This document shows, piece by piece, positions 37,701 to 47,183 of a stretch of 64,000 bases of DNA (the stretch's first letter is position 1; every line of letters starts with the position of its first letter). Both the position numbers and the translations under genes were made by a program. The stretch comes from Arthrobacter dokdonellae. Its GTDB lineage: Bacteria > Actinomycetota > Actinomycetes > Actinomycetales > Micrococcaceae. The stretch lies in NCBI RefSeq assembly GCF_003268655.1, contig NZ_CP029642.1:620001-684000 (forward strand), given 5' to 3'. The notes beneath the pieces are model-generated. The model was not told where the DNA came from and searched no databases. It was given only the letters and a program-made list of their open reading frames with translations.

Positions 37701-38644
37701 GGGGTCCCGGCGGCCACCGCCGCGGACACTTCCTCGGCGGACGGGTACGCGGCCTGGGTGCCCTTTTTGGTGGCGGCCAGCGCCGCCGCCACCGAGGCGT
37801 AGCGGGCGGCATCGGCCAGGGCATCGCCGGCGGCCAGCCGCGCCGCGACGGCGCCGGTGAAGGCATCCCCCGCGCCGGTGGTGTCCACGGCGTCCACGCG
37901 CGTCGGGGCAATGCACACCACCGGTTCGGCCGCATTGGCCGCATCCAGCACCACGGAACCGGCCGCGCCCAGCGTCACAAGGACCTTGTCCAGGCCGCGG
38001 CCGCCAAACTGCCCGGCGGCCGCCAGCCAGTCAGACACAGGGGCGTCGGCCGCGGGCATGGCGAGCCCGTCCAGAAACTGGGAGGCCTCGTGCGCGTTGA
38101 CCAGCAGCACGTCGGTGAGCCGGGCCAGCCCGTCCCCGACCGGGGCGTAAGGGGAGAGGTTCAGCAGGACCGTTGCCCCGGCGTCGTGCCCGGCCTGCGC
38201 GGCGGCCCGCACGGTTTCCAGCGGCACTTCCAGGCAAAGGCACACGACGCCGGCGCCGTCGAACAGGGCCGGGTCCATCGCCTCGGGGGACAGCGTGCCG
38301 TTGGCGCCGGCGGAGATGATGATGCTGTTTTCCCCGCTGTCCTCCACGGAGATGACGGCGACGCCGGTGGGCCCGTCCACGCGCCGCACGTGGCTGACGT
38401 CCACGCCGGCGCCCGCGGTGGAAGCCACCAGCATGTCGCCGTTGGCGTCCCGGCCCACGGCGCCGATCAGCGTGACACGGCCGCCCAGCCTGCCGGCGGC
38501 CACGGCCTGGTTGGCGCTCTTGCCGCCCGGGTTCACGGCGAAGCCGCTGCCGTGCAGCGTCTCGCCGGGACGGGGCAGGCGTTCGCAGTAAATGGTGAGG
38601 TCGGCGTTGAGCGATCCCGCCACCACAATCCTGGAGCCGGTCAC
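37679..38644 (-). CDS. rbsK: Ribokinase
   Basis: 321 residues, PfkB family. GSLNADLTIYCERLPRPGETL and NPGGKSANQAVAAGRLGG are the ribokinase-type N-terminal signature, and DTTGAGDAFTGAVAARLA is the catalytic one. It turns ribose into ribose-5-phosphate. It is the last gene of the run nucleoside hydrolase-MFS-ribokinase, overlapping the MFS stop by 4 bases, so the ribose probably comes from nucleosides. Its last six residues (DDGTEN) are encoded inside the palindromic repeat, so the gene end was probably set by that element. Confidence 0.9.
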   Translation of the reverse strand: MTGSRIVVAGSLNADLTIYCERLPRPGETLHGSGFAVNPGGKSANQAVAAGRLGGRVTLIGAVGRDANGDMLVASTAGAGVDVSHVRRVDGPTGVAVISVEDSGENSIIISAGANGTLSPEAMDPALFDGAGVVCLCLEVPLETVRAAAQAGHDAGATVLLNLSPYAPVGDGLARLTDVLLVNAHEASQFLDGLAMPAADAPVSDWLAAAGQFGGRGLDKVLVTLGAAGSVVLDAANAAEPVVCIAPTRVDAVDTTGAGDAFTGAVAARLAAGDALADAARYASVAAALAATKKGTQAAYPSAEEVSAAVAAGTPDDGTEN

Positions 38645-40071
38645 TCGGCGACCTCCGCGTCAACGGGCTTGGGCACCAGCAGGGAGGTGGCGAAGGCGGC
38701 TACGGTGATGGCAAGTGCCACCACGACGACGGTCAGATAGGAACCCTGTCCGCCCAGCGGCGCCGTGGCGACCAGAATGGCCGGCAGGACCAGGAAGCTC
38801 AGCCCGGCGCCGAGGTTGAAGGCTCCGGCGTTCATGCCGGGCAGAAAGCCGGGGTTTCCTTCGGGGGAGAGCACCACGCCAAGGCCGTTAAGCATGATGT
38901 TCACCGTACCGGCGTACATGACGCCCAGCAAGATGGTGCCGGTGATCATCAGGGGCAGGCTGTGCAGGCCCAGGAAGCCGATGACGGCGAGGGCCGAGAC
39001 GCTGCCCGCCAGACCGATCCGCAGCATCTTCGTGTAGCCGAGCACGGGCGCCAGGCGGCCGGTGATCGGCCCGAAAATCCAGCCCAGCAAGGCGTAGGGG
39101 GTCAGGATCAGCAGGCTCATCTCGGTGGCGCCGATGTTGAAGCCGGGATCCGCGGCCTGGACGTAGGCGGGCACAATGCCGTTGATGACGGCGAAAATGC
39201 CCGTCATGGTCAGTGTCGTGGTCAGCAGGGGAGCCCAGGTGGAGCGCTGGCGCAGATGCACAATTTCCACCATGGGCTGCCGTGACCGCTTCTCCACGGC
39301 CCAGAACGCCATGAACGCGGCAACGGCGACGACGGCCAGGGCCAGTGAGGTCAGGAGCGGGCCGGCGGTGATGCCGCCCACCAGCTTCGTGGCCTCGTTG
39401 AGCGCCGTGAGCAGCGCGCCGACGGCGATGACGATGAAGAACACGCCCAGCCAGTCCATCCTGGTGCCCTCGCCGGGCTTGCTTTCCCCGGCCAGCACGA
39501 ACAGCAGCAGCGTGGCGACGGCCGCGATGGCCACCATGAGCCAGAAGATGCTGCGGAAGCCAAAATGCTCGGCGAAGTAGCCGCCCACAAACGAGTCGAT
39601 GCCGGCGATTCCGCCGTTGACCGCGGTGATCAGGCCCATCAGGGCGCCGTATTTCTTCGGCTCCTTGACCGCGGAGCGCAGCATGATCAGGCACAGCGGA
39701 ACCGTGGGCCCGGACACGCCCTGGATGATGCGCCCGACAAACAGCCAGGTGATGTCCGGGGCCATGGCCGAGACGACGGAACCGATCCCCATCAGGGCCA
39801 TCATGCCGATGAGCACCTTCTTGCGGCCGATGATGTCGCTGAGGCGCGGCAGGAACAGGGAGAACACGGCGGCGGCGGTGAAGAACCAGGTCTGGGACAA
39901 CCCGATGGCCGCCTGGTTGGTGTGCAGTTCCTCGCCCATGGTGACCAGGGCGGGGCTGAGCATGGAGGCGTTGAGCTGAAATGCCACACAGGCGGTCAGC
40001 AGCGCCACCATCAGGGCGGTGACATTGCCGCGCCTGGTGGGCATGCCGTTCTTGGCGGGGGCGTAGCTCAT
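38641..40071 (-). CDS. MFS transporter, probable nucleoside carrier
   Basis: 476 residues with 12-14 membrane helices and MFS signatures: LSQTWFFTAAAVFSLFLPRLSDIIGRKKVL (motif A between helices 2 and 3) and VGRIIQGVSGPTVP. The family looks like drug/proton antiporters, but its position, overlapping both nucleoside hydrolase and ribokinase genes by 4 bases, argues for import of a nucleoside. That is inference from context only. It is regulated with its neighbours by the LacI-type protein upstream. Confidence 0.8.
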   Translation of the reverse strand: MSYAPAKNGMPTRRGNVTALMVALLTACVAFQLNASMLSPALVTMGEELHTNQAAIGLSQTWFFTAAAVFSLFLPRLSDIIGRKKVLIGMMALMGIGSVVSAMAPDITWLFVGRIIQGVSGPTVPLCLIMLRSAVKEPKKYGALMGLITAVNGGIAGIDSFVGGYFAEHFGFRSIFWLMVAIAAVATLLLFVLAGESKPGEGTRMDWLGVFFIVIAVGALLTALNEATKLVGGITAGPLLTSLALAVVAVAAFMAFWAVEKRSRQPMVEIVHLRQRSTWAPLLTTTLTMTGIFAVINGIVPAYVQAADPGFNIGATEMSLLILTPYALLGWIFGPITGRLAPVLGYTKMLRIGLAGSVSALAVIGFLGLHSLPLMITGTILLGVMYAGTVNIMLNGLGVVLSPEGNPGFLPGMNAGAFNLGAGLSFLVLPAILVATAPLGGQGSYLTVVVVALAITVAAFATSLLVPKPVDAEVAE

Positions 40072-41051
40072 GCGTCCACCTCGCCGATCCGCACCAGTGC
40101 GTCGGTGACCAGGTCCCAGAACTTCTTGTGGTCCAGGTCGACGGCCACGGAGGTCTTGCAGTCGGCGGGGGCCGGGGCGCGGAAATCGGCCACGGTCATG
40201 CCAAGGGTCAGGGAACCGGTGAGCTCGATGTCCACGGGCACCTTGCGGGTGGTCATGACTGTCGGGTCGATGACGTAGGCCACGGCGCAGGGGTCGTGGA
40301 CGGGCGGGTAGTCGAAGCCCTGCGCGTCCTTGTAGGTCTTGGTAAAGAACTCCATCAGCTCCATGACGAACTTGGCCGGCTTGGTGCCCACGGCTTCGAT
40401 CCGGGCCACCACCTCGGGGGTGGCCAGTGCCTGGTGCGTGAGGTCCAGGCCCACCATGACCACTGGCCAGCCCGCGTTGAACACGATGTGGGCGGCCTCG
40501 GGGTCGATGATGATGTTGAATTCGGCCACGGCGCTCCAGTTGCCCACGTGGTAGCCGCCGCCCATGAGGACAACTTCCTTCACGCGTTCGACGATCCCGG
40601 GCTCCTTGCGCGCGGCCATGGCAATGTTGGTCAGCCCGGCCGTGGGGACCAGCGTCACCGTGCCCGGCTCGTGGGCCATGACGGTGTCAATGATGAGGTC
40701 GACGGCGTGGCGCGGGTCGAGCTCGATCGTGGACTCGGGCTGGTCGGGGCCGTCCATGCCGCTGTCGCCGTGGATGTCCGGCGCGGTTTCAATGTTGCGC
40801 ACCAGTGGACGGTCGCAGCCGGCCGCGAACGGTACGCCGGTGATGCCGGCGATGGTGCCGACGGCCAGCGCGTTGCGCGTGACCTTGTCCAGGGTCTGGT
40901 TGCCCACGACCGTGGTCACGGCCAGCAGGTCGATGTCCGGGCTGCCGTGGGCCAGCAGCAGTGCCACTGCGTCGTCGTGGCCCGGGTCGCAGTCCAGGAT
41001 GATCTTCCGCGCCGGGGCGCCGGCCGGCTGGTGGGGCAGGGTCGCGTTCAA
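40068..41051 (-). CDS. Inosine/uridine-preferring nucleoside hydrolase
   Basis: 327 residues. The DCDPGHDDAVALLLA motif provides the Ca2+/ribose-binding Asp cluster; VGNQTLDKVTRNA, MGGGYHVGN and HDPCAVAYVIDP are further family marks. It splits ribonucleosides to base and ribose. It is the first gene of the three-gene unit, with a TTG start preceded by GGAGAG. Its product feeds the ribokinase two genes on. Two LacI-type operators lie 90-130 bases upstream. Confidence 0.9.
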   Translation of the reverse strand: MNATLPHQPAGAPARKIILDCDPGHDDAVALLLAHGSPDIDLLAVTTVVGNQTLDKVTRNALAVGTIAGITGVPFAAGCDRPLVRNIETAPDIHGDSGMDGPDQPESTIELDPRHAVDLIIDTVMAHEPGTVTLVPTAGLTNIAMAARKEPGIVERVKEVVLMGGGYHVGNWSAVAEFNIIIDPEAAHIVFNAGWPVVMVGLDLTHQALATPEVVARIEAVGTKPAKFVMELMEFFTKTYKDAQGFDYPPVHDPCAVAYVIDPTVMTTRKVPVDIELTGSLTLGMTVADFRAPAPADCKTSVAVDLDHKKFWDLVTDALVRIGEVDA

Positions 41052-41141
41052 TTTCTCTCCACGTCTTTGGGGCGGGTCTAAGCGGTGTTCCCGGGGAATG
41101 CGGGCTTACAAAAATCAAGTGTGGCACCAAGACAGGAAGCA

Positions 41142-41180
41142 CGTCAAACGCTTAACGTGATGTTCGTCAAGCGCTTGACG
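41142..41180. promoter_or_regulatory. Two LacI-family operators between nucleoside unit and its regulator
   Basis: CGTCAAGCGCTTGACG at 41165-41180 is a perfect 16-base palindrome with the central CG typical of LacI/GalR operators. CGTCAAACGCTTAACG at 41142-41157 is a second, two-mismatch copy 23 bases away. They lie between the divergent nucleoside hydrolase and LacI genes, so one protein could control both sides. Confidence 0.85.
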
Positions 41181-41225
41181 TACGACCTGCCGGGCCGCCC
41201 CGCCGTTCCCCGGTACCATCGATTC

Positions 41226-42302
41226 ATGCACCCCGCCACACAGCCCCCGTCCGACGGCGCACGGCCGGCCCGCGTCACGGCCGCCATGGTTGCCGCGCGG
41301 GCCGGGGTGTCGACGGCGACTGTCTCGCTGGTGACCAGCGGGAAGACGGCCGGAAGGGTCTCGGTCGAGAACATCGCCAAGGTGGACCGCGCGGTCAGGG
41401 AGCTTGGATATGTGGTGGACGGACTCGGCAGCTCGCTGGCCCGCGGGCGCAGCAACATTGTGATCCTGGTCGCGCCGGACGTCTCCAACCCGTTCTTTGC
41501 CAAGGTGGTCGACGGCGTCCGGACCGAGATTGGCGCCTCCTTTCAGCTACTCATCTCCGTCACCGAGGCCGGGCAGATGCCCAGTGCCGCCTTGGTGCGG
41601 AACCTGCTGTCCCTCCGGCCTGCCGGGCTGCTGGTGGACGCGCCAAGCGCGGGGTTCCTGGCCGGGCTGCCGGCGGCCGGGCCCATGGTCCTGCTCGACA
41701 CGGCGGGCGTGGAGAGCGATGTCCCCTCGGTTGACCTGGACGTCGCCGGGGGGGCCATCCAACTTGCGGACCATTTGGCGGACTTGGGCCACACCACGCT
41801 CGCCTACCTTGACGGGACCACCGGCACGGACACGTTTCGGGTCCGCCGGGAGGCCTTTTGCCGCCAGGCCCTCAGTCGTGGGATGGACGTGGTGGGGCAG
41901 GCCCGCACCACCATCGACGTCGGCGCTGCGGCCGACGCCTTTGCCGCGGCCTGGCCGCAGTGGCAGCGCCGGGGAGTCACCGCGGTGGTGTGCAGCACCG
42001 ACACCCACGCCTACGGCGTATTGCAGGAGGCCCGGGTGGCCCGCCTGGCGGTGCCGGGGCAGCTGGCCGTGACCGGCTTCGACGACCTGCCCTACTCCGA
42101 AAGCTCCAGTCCGGGCCTGACCACCGTCCGGCTCCCCGCGGCCGAACTGGGCCGGACGGCCGGACGACAGCTGCTGCGCCTCCTGGATGGCGCGGAACTG
42201 GCGGGGGAGGACCCTGCCGGACACCGGGTCACCCTGCGAAGCGCGCTGGTGGTCCGGGGATCAACGGTGGAGGGTGCCGCAGTCCGGCCCGGCGGGGCGT
42301 AG
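41226..42302 (+). CDS. LacI-family transcriptional regulator (likely nucleoside/ribose-responsive)
   Basis: 358 residues. The N-terminal HTH has VAARAGVSTATVSLVTSG with the hinge helix near SSLARGRS; then a periplasmic-binding-protein-like effector domain (VILVAPDVSNPFFAKVVDGV, VTGFDDLPYSE, LTTVRLPAAELGRTA). It should bind the two CGTCAA-type palindromes upstream and repress the nucleoside unit until a sugar or nucleoside binds. The ATG at 41226 is supported by TACCAT exactly six bases before it; an upstream in-frame extension runs across the operators and is unlikely. Confidence 0.88.
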   Translation: MHPATQPPSDGARPARVTAAMVAARAGVSTATVSLVTSGKTAGRVSVENIAKVDRAVRELGYVVDGLGSSLARGRSNIVILVAPDVSNPFFAKVVDGVRTEIGASFQLLISVTEAGQMPSAALVRNLLSLRPAGLLVDAPSAGFLAGLPAAGPMVLLDTAGVESDVPSVDLDVAGGAIQLADHLADLGHTTLAYLDGTTGTDTFRVRREAFCRQALSRGMDVVGQARTTIDVGAAADAFAAAWPQWQRRGVTAVVCSTDTHAYGVLQEARVARLAVPGQLAVTGFDDLPYSESSSPGLTTVRLPAAELGRTAGRQLLRLLDGAELAGEDPAGHRVTLRSALVVRGSTVEGAAVRPGGA

Positions 42303-42380
42303 GCGGCGCCGGGCCGCTTCCACGGTCTTCACGCCGGGTGCGGAGGGTTCATTCAGATTCACCAACTAAACTGGTCAACT

Positions 42381-43880
42381 GTGAGCGCAGAAAATACCGT
42401 GACCCTCGAGCCCAGCGACGTCTCCGAGCAAATGCTTGTGCGTTTGGAAAAGCGCGCGAAATTGCTCGAACGCGGTGACCAGGCCTACCCGGTTGGTGTG
42501 GGCCGGACCCACACGCTGGAGGAAATCCGCGAGAAGTTCCCGGAGCTTGCTCCGGACACCAGTACCGGCGAACACGTCGGGGTGACCGGCCGCGTGGTTT
42601 TTGTCCGCAACACCGGCAAACTGTGCTTCGCCACGCTGCAGTCGGGGGCCGGAACGCGCCTGCAGGCCATGCTCTCGCTGGCCAACGTGGGCGAGGACGC
42701 CCTGGCCGACTGGAAGTCGCTGGTTGACCTGGGCGACCACGTCTTTGTGCACGGGGAGGTCATCAGCTCCAAGCGCGGCGAGCTGTCAGTCATGGCGGAT
42801 TCGTGGCGGATGGCGTCCAAGGCCCTGCGCCCGCTGCCCGTGCTGCACGCGGAACTCTCGGAGGAAATGCGGGTGCGCCAGCGCTACGTGGACCTGATTG
42901 TCCGCGACGCCGCGCGCGATCAGGTCCGGAAGCGCTCGGCCATTGTCAAGGCCATCCGCGACACCCTCCACGGCGAGGACTACCTCGAGCTGGAGACCCC
43001 CATCCTCCAGCTCATCCACGGCGGCGCCGCCGCCCGCCCGTTCCACACCCACTTGAACGCCTTTGACCAGCCGATGACGCTGCGCATTGCCATTGAGCTT
43101 TACTTAAAGCGCGCGGTGGTGGGTGGCATGGATAAAGTGTTTGAGCTGGGCCGCATATTCCGGAATGAAGGCGTCGATTCAACCCACAGCCCGGAATTCA
43201 CCATGCTGGAGGCCTATGAGGCCTACGGCGACCAATTCAGCATGGCCAAAATCATGCAGCGAATCATTCTCGCCGCCGCCGACGCCGTGGGCTCCCGCAC
43301 CATTGAGACGGAGCGCGGGCAAATCAACCTCGACGGCGAATGGCCCTGGCTGCCTGTTTACCAAGGCCTGGGCGACGCGGTGGGGCAGACAATTACGCCC
43401 GAAACCACGGCCGGCGAATTGCGTGCCATCGCCGCCGCCCACGAGGTCAAAGTTGATGCCGGCTGGGACGCTGAAAAGCTCGTTGTTGAATTGTTTGGCG
43501 AAATTGTCGAGCCGACGCTCATCCAGCCCACGTTCGTCTGCGATTACCCGCCCTCGGCCCAGCCGCTGGCCCGCCCGCACCGGGACAAGCCGGGCCTTAT
43601 CGAGGCGTGGGACCTGGTCATTGACGGCAAGGAAACCGGCACGGCCTTTTCCGAACTTATTGACCCGGTCATCCAGCGCGAGCGGCTGACCAAGCAGTCG
43701 CTGGCAGCCGCCTCCGGGGATCCGGAGGCCATGCAGCTGGATGAAGACTTCCTGCGCGCCCTGGAATATGGCGCGCCGCCCATGGGCGGTCTCGGCCTGG
43801 GCATCGACCGGCTGGTCATGCTCTTTACCGGCGTGGGAATCCGCGAGGCCATCCTCTTTCCCCTGATGAAACCAGAGTAG
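42381..43880 (+). CDS. lysS: Lysyl-tRNA synthetase (class II)
   Basis: 499 residues. The N-terminal OB fold binds the anticodon (GVTGRVVFVRNTGKLCFATLQ). The class II core has motif 2 in FELGRIFRNEGVDSTHSPEFT and motif 3 in GGLGLGIDRLVMLFTG. It charges tRNA-Lys. The GTG start has TAAACT (42367-42372) eight bases before it and no Shine-Dalgarno. From about 43080 to the end of the next small gene codons become richer in A/T third positions than in the neighbours. Small membrane protein, lsr2 and clpC follow in the order usual for the family. Confidence 0.95.
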   Translation: MSAENTVTLEPSDVSEQMLVRLEKRAKLLERGDQAYPVGVGRTHTLEEIREKFPELAPDTSTGEHVGVTGRVVFVRNTGKLCFATLQSGAGTRLQAMLSLANVGEDALADWKSLVDLGDHVFVHGEVISSKRGELSVMADSWRMASKALRPLPVLHAELSEEMRVRQRYVDLIVRDAARDQVRKRSAIVKAIRDTLHGEDYLELETPILQLIHGGAAARPFHTHLNAFDQPMTLRIAIELYLKRAVVGGMDKVFELGRIFRNEGVDSTHSPEFTMLEAYEAYGDQFSMAKIMQRIILAAADAVGSRTIETERGQINLDGEWPWLPVYQGLGDAVGQTITPETTAGELRAIAAAHEVKVDAGWDAEKLVVELFGEIVEPTLIQPTFVCDYPPSAQPLARPHRDKPGLIEAWDLVIDGKETGTAFSELIDPVIQRERLTKQSLAAASGDPEAMQLDEDFLRALEYGAPPMGGLGLGIDRLVMLFTGVGIREAILFPLMKPE

Positions 43881-43893
43881 AAGCGGCAAGGTT

Positions 43894-44055
43894 ATGGAAT
43901 ATATTGCAGTTATCGTGCCCTCATTGGGCGTCGGCGTGCTTTTTTACTTCGCGATGAAGGCGATATTCAATGCCGACAGGTCGGAACGCGAGGCTTTGGC
44001 GCAAGCCGAGCGCGAGGCTGAGCACAACGGCGATCTCCCGTCAAAAAATTCCTGA
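43894..44055 (+). CDS. Small single-pass membrane protein (53 aa)
   Basis: A 53-codon frame from ATG 43894 to TGA 44055 between lysS and lsr2. It has one N-terminal helix (IAVIVPSLGVGVLFYFAMKAIF) and a charged, Glu/Ala-rich cytoplasmic-type tail (REALAQAEREAEHNG). AAGG is close upstream of the start. It starts 13 bases after lysS, so it is likely co-transcribed. I do not recognise a function. Confidence 0.6.
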   Translation: MEYIAVIVPSLGVGVLFYFAMKAIFNADRSEREALAQAEREAEHNGDLPSKNS

Positions 44056-44094
44056 ACGGCATTCTTTGACGCCGCGTGATTTACGCAGCATAAT

Positions 44095-44123
44095 TTGTTA
44101 GTGACGGATACTTCAAATATATG
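44095..44123 (+). promoter_or_regulatory. Likely lsr2 promoter
   Basis: TTGTTA (44095-44100), a 17-base spacer and TATATG (44118-44123) form a reasonable sigma-70-type promoter in an AT-rich gap, with the lsr2 ATG 18 bases after the -10. Confidence 0.5.
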
Positions 44124-44140
44124 TGAGGCGATAATCACCC

Positions 44141-44476
44141 ATGGCACAGAAGATTCATGTAACGCTTGTCGATGACCTGGACCAAAGCCCCGCCGATGAA
44201 AACATCACGTTTGGCCTCGACGGCGTTAGCTACGAGATAGATCTTTCGGCGCACAATGCGGAGGAATTGCGCACAGCCCTGGCAAAGTACATTGCGGTGG
44301 GCCGGCGTGCCGGCGGGCGCGCAGCCCGCGGCCGCGGACCGGCAGCGGCGTCCAAATCAAAGAGCGACGTCGCTGAAATTCGCAGCTGGGCCAAGGACAA
44401 CGGCTACGAAGTGCACGAACGCGGCCGCATCCAGGCCGAAGTCCGCAACGCCTATTACGCGGCGCAGGGCGCCTAA
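44141..44476 (+). CDS. lsr2: Lsr2-family nucleoid-associated silencer
   Basis: 111 residues. The N-terminal dimerisation domain (MAQKIHVTLVDDLDQ...TFGLDGVSYEIDLS) is joined by a Gly/Arg-rich linker to the C-terminal DNA-binding domain IRSWAKDNGYEVHERGRIQ, whose RGR inserts into the minor groove of AT-rich DNA. It bridges DNA and silences horizontally gained AT-rich genes. Lsr2 is restricted to actinobacteria. It is followed by a strong GC stem and then clpC. Confidence 0.95.
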   Translation: MAQKIHVTLVDDLDQSPADENITFGLDGVSYEIDLSAHNAEELRTALAKYIAVGRRAGGRAARGRGPAAASKSKSDVAEIRSWAKDNGYEVHERGRIQAEVRNAYYAAQGA

Positions 44477-44494
44477 GGCTGATTTTTACCAGGC

Positions 44495-44578
44495 GCGACG
44501 TGCCGGAACGGCGGCGGGGCTCCCAACCGGGCGCCCCGCCGTCGCGCTTTAAGAAGGCTCCGTGCTTTAAGAAGGCTC
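44495..44578 (+). terminator. lsr2 terminator with 18-bp tandem tail repeat
   Basis: CGGCGGGGC (44512-44520) pairs with GCCCCGCCG (44533-44541), with outer GCGAC/GTCGC extension. The tail CGCGCTTTAAGAAGGCTC (44543-44560) is repeated as CGTGCTTTAAGAAGGCTC (44561-44578). The GTCGYGCYTTAAG tail recurs after the stems at 16027 and 47222. Confidence 0.7.
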
Positions 44579-44643
44579 CGCGCGACAGCGGGCAAGGGGT
44601 TCTTATTTCCCCTGTGGCGAACAAGCCCCCACGGCCGCCCGGC

Positions 44644-44668
44644 ACTGCGTAGCATCAAAGTACGCAGT
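44644..44668 (+). promoter_or_regulatory. Inverted repeat just upstream of clpC
   Basis: ACTGCGTA (44644-44651) and TACGCAGT (44661-44668) are perfect 8-base arms around a 9-base spacer, ending 17 bases before the clpC ATG and next to its ribosome site. It may be an operator or an mRNA hairpin. A little upstream, CCCCTGTGGCGAAC (44609-44622) loosely resembles a ClgR site. Confidence 0.35.
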
Positions 44669-44685
44669 AAAAGGAGTGTGGCGAA

Positions 44686-47175
44686 ATGTTTGAGCGATTC
44701 ACTGATCGAGCCCGACGCGTTGTCGTGCTGGCCCAAGAAGAGGCCCGCATGCTCAACCACAATTACATCGGCACGGAGCATATCCTGCTCGGCCTCATCC
44801 ACGAGGGTGAAGGTGTTGCCGCCAAGGCCCTGGAGTCCTTGAACATCTCCCTGGACGGTGTCCGGGAGCAGGTCCAGGAGATCATTGGGCAGGGGCAGCA
44901 GGCCCCCAGCGGGCACATCCCGTTCACTCCGCGTGCCAAGAAGGTGCTGGAGCTCTCGCTGCGTGAGGCCCTGCAGCTGGGCCACAACTACATCGGCACC
45001 GAGCACATCCTCCTGGGACTGATCCGCGAGGGCGAAGGCGTGGCCGCGCAGGTGCTGGTGAAGCTCGGCGCCGATCTGGGCCGCGTGCGCCAGCAGGTCA
45101 TCCAGCTGCTCTCCGGCTACCAGGGCAAGGAACCCGTGGCCAGCGGCGGCCAGCAGCAGGAAGGCACCCCGGCGGGGTCCGTGGTGCTGGACCAGTTTGG
45201 CCGGAACCTGACACAGGCCGCCCGGGAAAACAAGCTCGACCCCGTCATCGGGCGCGAGCATGAGATGGAACGCGTCATGCAGGTCCTCTCCCGACGAACG
45301 AAAAACAACCCGGTCCTCATCGGCGAGCCGGGCGTCGGCAAGACGGCCGTCGTCGAAGGCCTGGCCCAGGCGATTGTGCGCGGCGACGTGCCGGAGACCA
45401 TCAAGGACAAGCAGCTGTACACGCTTGACCTGGGCTCGCTGGTGGCCGGCTCCCGCTACCGCGGCGACTTCGAGGAACGCCTGAAGAAGGTCCTGAAGGA
45501 AATCCGCACGCGCGGGGACATCATCCTCTTCATCGACGAGATCCACACACTGGTCGGCGCCGGTGCGGCCGAGGGCGCCATCGACGCGGCCTCCATCCTC
45601 AAGCCCATGCTGGCACGCGGCGAACTGCAGACCATCGGCGCCACCACGCTCGATGAATACCGCAAGCACATTGAGAAGGACGCCGCGCTGGAGCGCCGCT
45701 TCCAGCCCATCCAGGTGCAGGAACCGTCCGTGCCGCTGACCATTGAAATCCTCAAGGGCCTGCGCGACCGCTACGAGGCCCACCACCGCGTGTCCATCAC
45801 CGACGACGCGCTGACGGCGGCCGCCACCCTTGCGGACCGGTACATCAGCGACCGCTTCCTGCCGGACAAGGCCATCGACCTGATCGACGAGGCCGGGGCC
45901 CGCCTGCGCATCCGCCGCATGACGGCGCCGCCGGAGCTCAAGGCCATGGACGGCGAGATCGCGGCCGTGAAGAAGCGCAAGGAAGACGCCATCGACGCCC
46001 AGGACTTCGAACGTGCCGCGTCCCTGCGCGACGACGAACAGAAGCTCATCAGCGCCCGCGCCGAAAAGGAACGCCAGTGGAAGTCCGGCGGCCTGGATGA
46101 CATCTCCGAGGTCGATGAGGAACTCATCGCTGAGGTCCTGGCCAACTCCACCGGCATCCCCGTGTTCAAGCTGACCGAGGCCGAGTCCACGCGCCTGCTG
46201 AAGATGGAAGACGAGATCCACAAGCGCGTGATCGGCCAGAACGAGGCCATCAAGTCGATCTCCCAGGCCATCCGCCGCACGCGGTCCGGCCTGAAGGACC
46301 CCAAACGCCCGGGCGGCTCGTTCATCTTCGCCGGCCCCACCGGCGTTGGCAAGACCGAGCTGGCCAAGGCCCTTGCCGAGTTCCTGTTCGGCGATGAAGA
46401 CGCCCTGATCACGCTGGACATGTCCGAGTATTCGGAGAAGCACACGGTGTCCCGCCTGTTTGGCGCCCCTCCCGGCTACGTGGGCTACGAAGAAGGCGGG
46501 CAGCTGACCGAGAAGGTGCGCCGCCGCCCGTTCTCCGTGGTCCTCTTCGACGAGGTTGAAAAGGCCCACGCGGACCTGTTCAACTCGCTGCTGCAGATCC
46601 TCGAGGACGGCCGCCTGACGGACAGCCAGGGCCGGGTGGTGGACTTCAAGAACACCATCATCATCATGACCACCAACCTGGGCACACGTGACATCTCCAA
46701 GTCCGTGGCCACCGGCTTCCAGTCCGGCTCGGACACCCAGACCGGCTACAACCGGATGCGTGCACGGGTGACGGAAGAGCTCAAGCAGCACTTCCGCCCC
46801 GAGTTCCTCAACCGCGTTGACGACGTGGTGGTGTTCCCGCAGCTGACCCAGGACGAGATCATCGAGATCGTTGACCTCATGGTGGCACGACTCGAGGGAC
46901 GCCTGGCGGACAAGGGCATGGGCATTGAGCTCACGCCCGCGGCCAAGGTCCTGTTGGCCACCCGCGGCTACGACCCCGCCATGGGTGCCCGGCCCCTGCG
47001 ACGCACCATCCAGCGCGAGATCGAGGACCACCTTTCCGAGAAGATCCTCTTTGGGGAGATCAAGTCCGGCGACATCATCGCGGTGGACGTGGAAGGCGAG
47101 GGCGACGAGGCAAAGTTCACCTTTGTGGGCACAGCCAGGCCGAAGATCCCGGACGCCATCACCGCTTCCGCGTAA
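44686..47175 (+). CDS. clpC: ClpC-type AAA+ unfoldase (ATP-dependent Clp protease ATP-binding subunit)
   Basis: 829 residues. Two N-terminal Clp-N repeats ([13 protein letters not shown] occurs twice, ~75 residues apart) recognise substrates. AAA-1 has Walker A GEPGVGKT at 213-220; a UVR/middle coiled coil follows ([19 protein letters not shown]). AAA-2 has Walker A GPTGVGKT at 550-557 and [21 protein letters not shown]. It unfolds proteins for ClpP. The ATG has AAAGGAG about ten bases upstream. It is monocistronic, with a strong stem after it. Confidence 0.97.
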   Translation: MFERFTDRARRVVVLAQEEARMLNHNYIGTEHILLGLIHEGEGVAAKALESLNISLDGVREQVQEIIGQGQQAPSGHIPFTPRAKKVLELSLREALQLGHNYIGTEHILLGLIREGEGVAAQVLVKLGADLGRVRQQVIQLLSGYQGKEPVASGGQQQEGTPAGSVVLDQFGRNLTQAARENKLDPVIGREHEMERVMQVLSRRTKNNPVLIGEPGVGKTAVVEGLAQAIVRGDVPETIKDKQLYTLDLGSLVAGSRYRGDFEERLKKVLKEIRTRGDIILFIDEIHTLVGAGAAEGAIDAASILKPMLARGELQTIGATTLDEYRKHIEKDAALERRFQPIQVQEPSVPLTIEILKGLRDRYEAHHRVSITDDALTAAATLADRYISDRFLPDKAIDLIDEAGARLRIRRMTAPPELKAMDGEIAAVKKRKEDAIDAQDFERAASLRDDEQKLISARAEKERQWKSGGLDDISEVDEELIAEVLANSTGIPVFKLTEAESTRLLKMEDEIHKRVIGQNEAIKSISQAIRRTRSGLKDPKRPGGSFIFAGPTGVGKTELAKALAEFLFGDEDALITLDMSEYSEKHTVSRLFGAPPGYVGYEEGGQLTEKVRRRPFSVVLFDEVEKAHADLFNSLLQILEDGRLTDSQGRVVDFKNTIIIMTTNLGTRDISKSVATGFQSGSDTQTGYNRMRARVTEELKQHFRPEFLNRVDDVVVFPQLTQDEIIEIVDLMVARLEGRLADKGMGIELTPAAKVLLATRGYDPAMGARPLRRTIQREIEDHLSEKILFGEIKSGDIIAVDVEGEGDEAKFTFVGTARPKIPDAITASA

Positions 47176-47183
47176 TTGATGTT

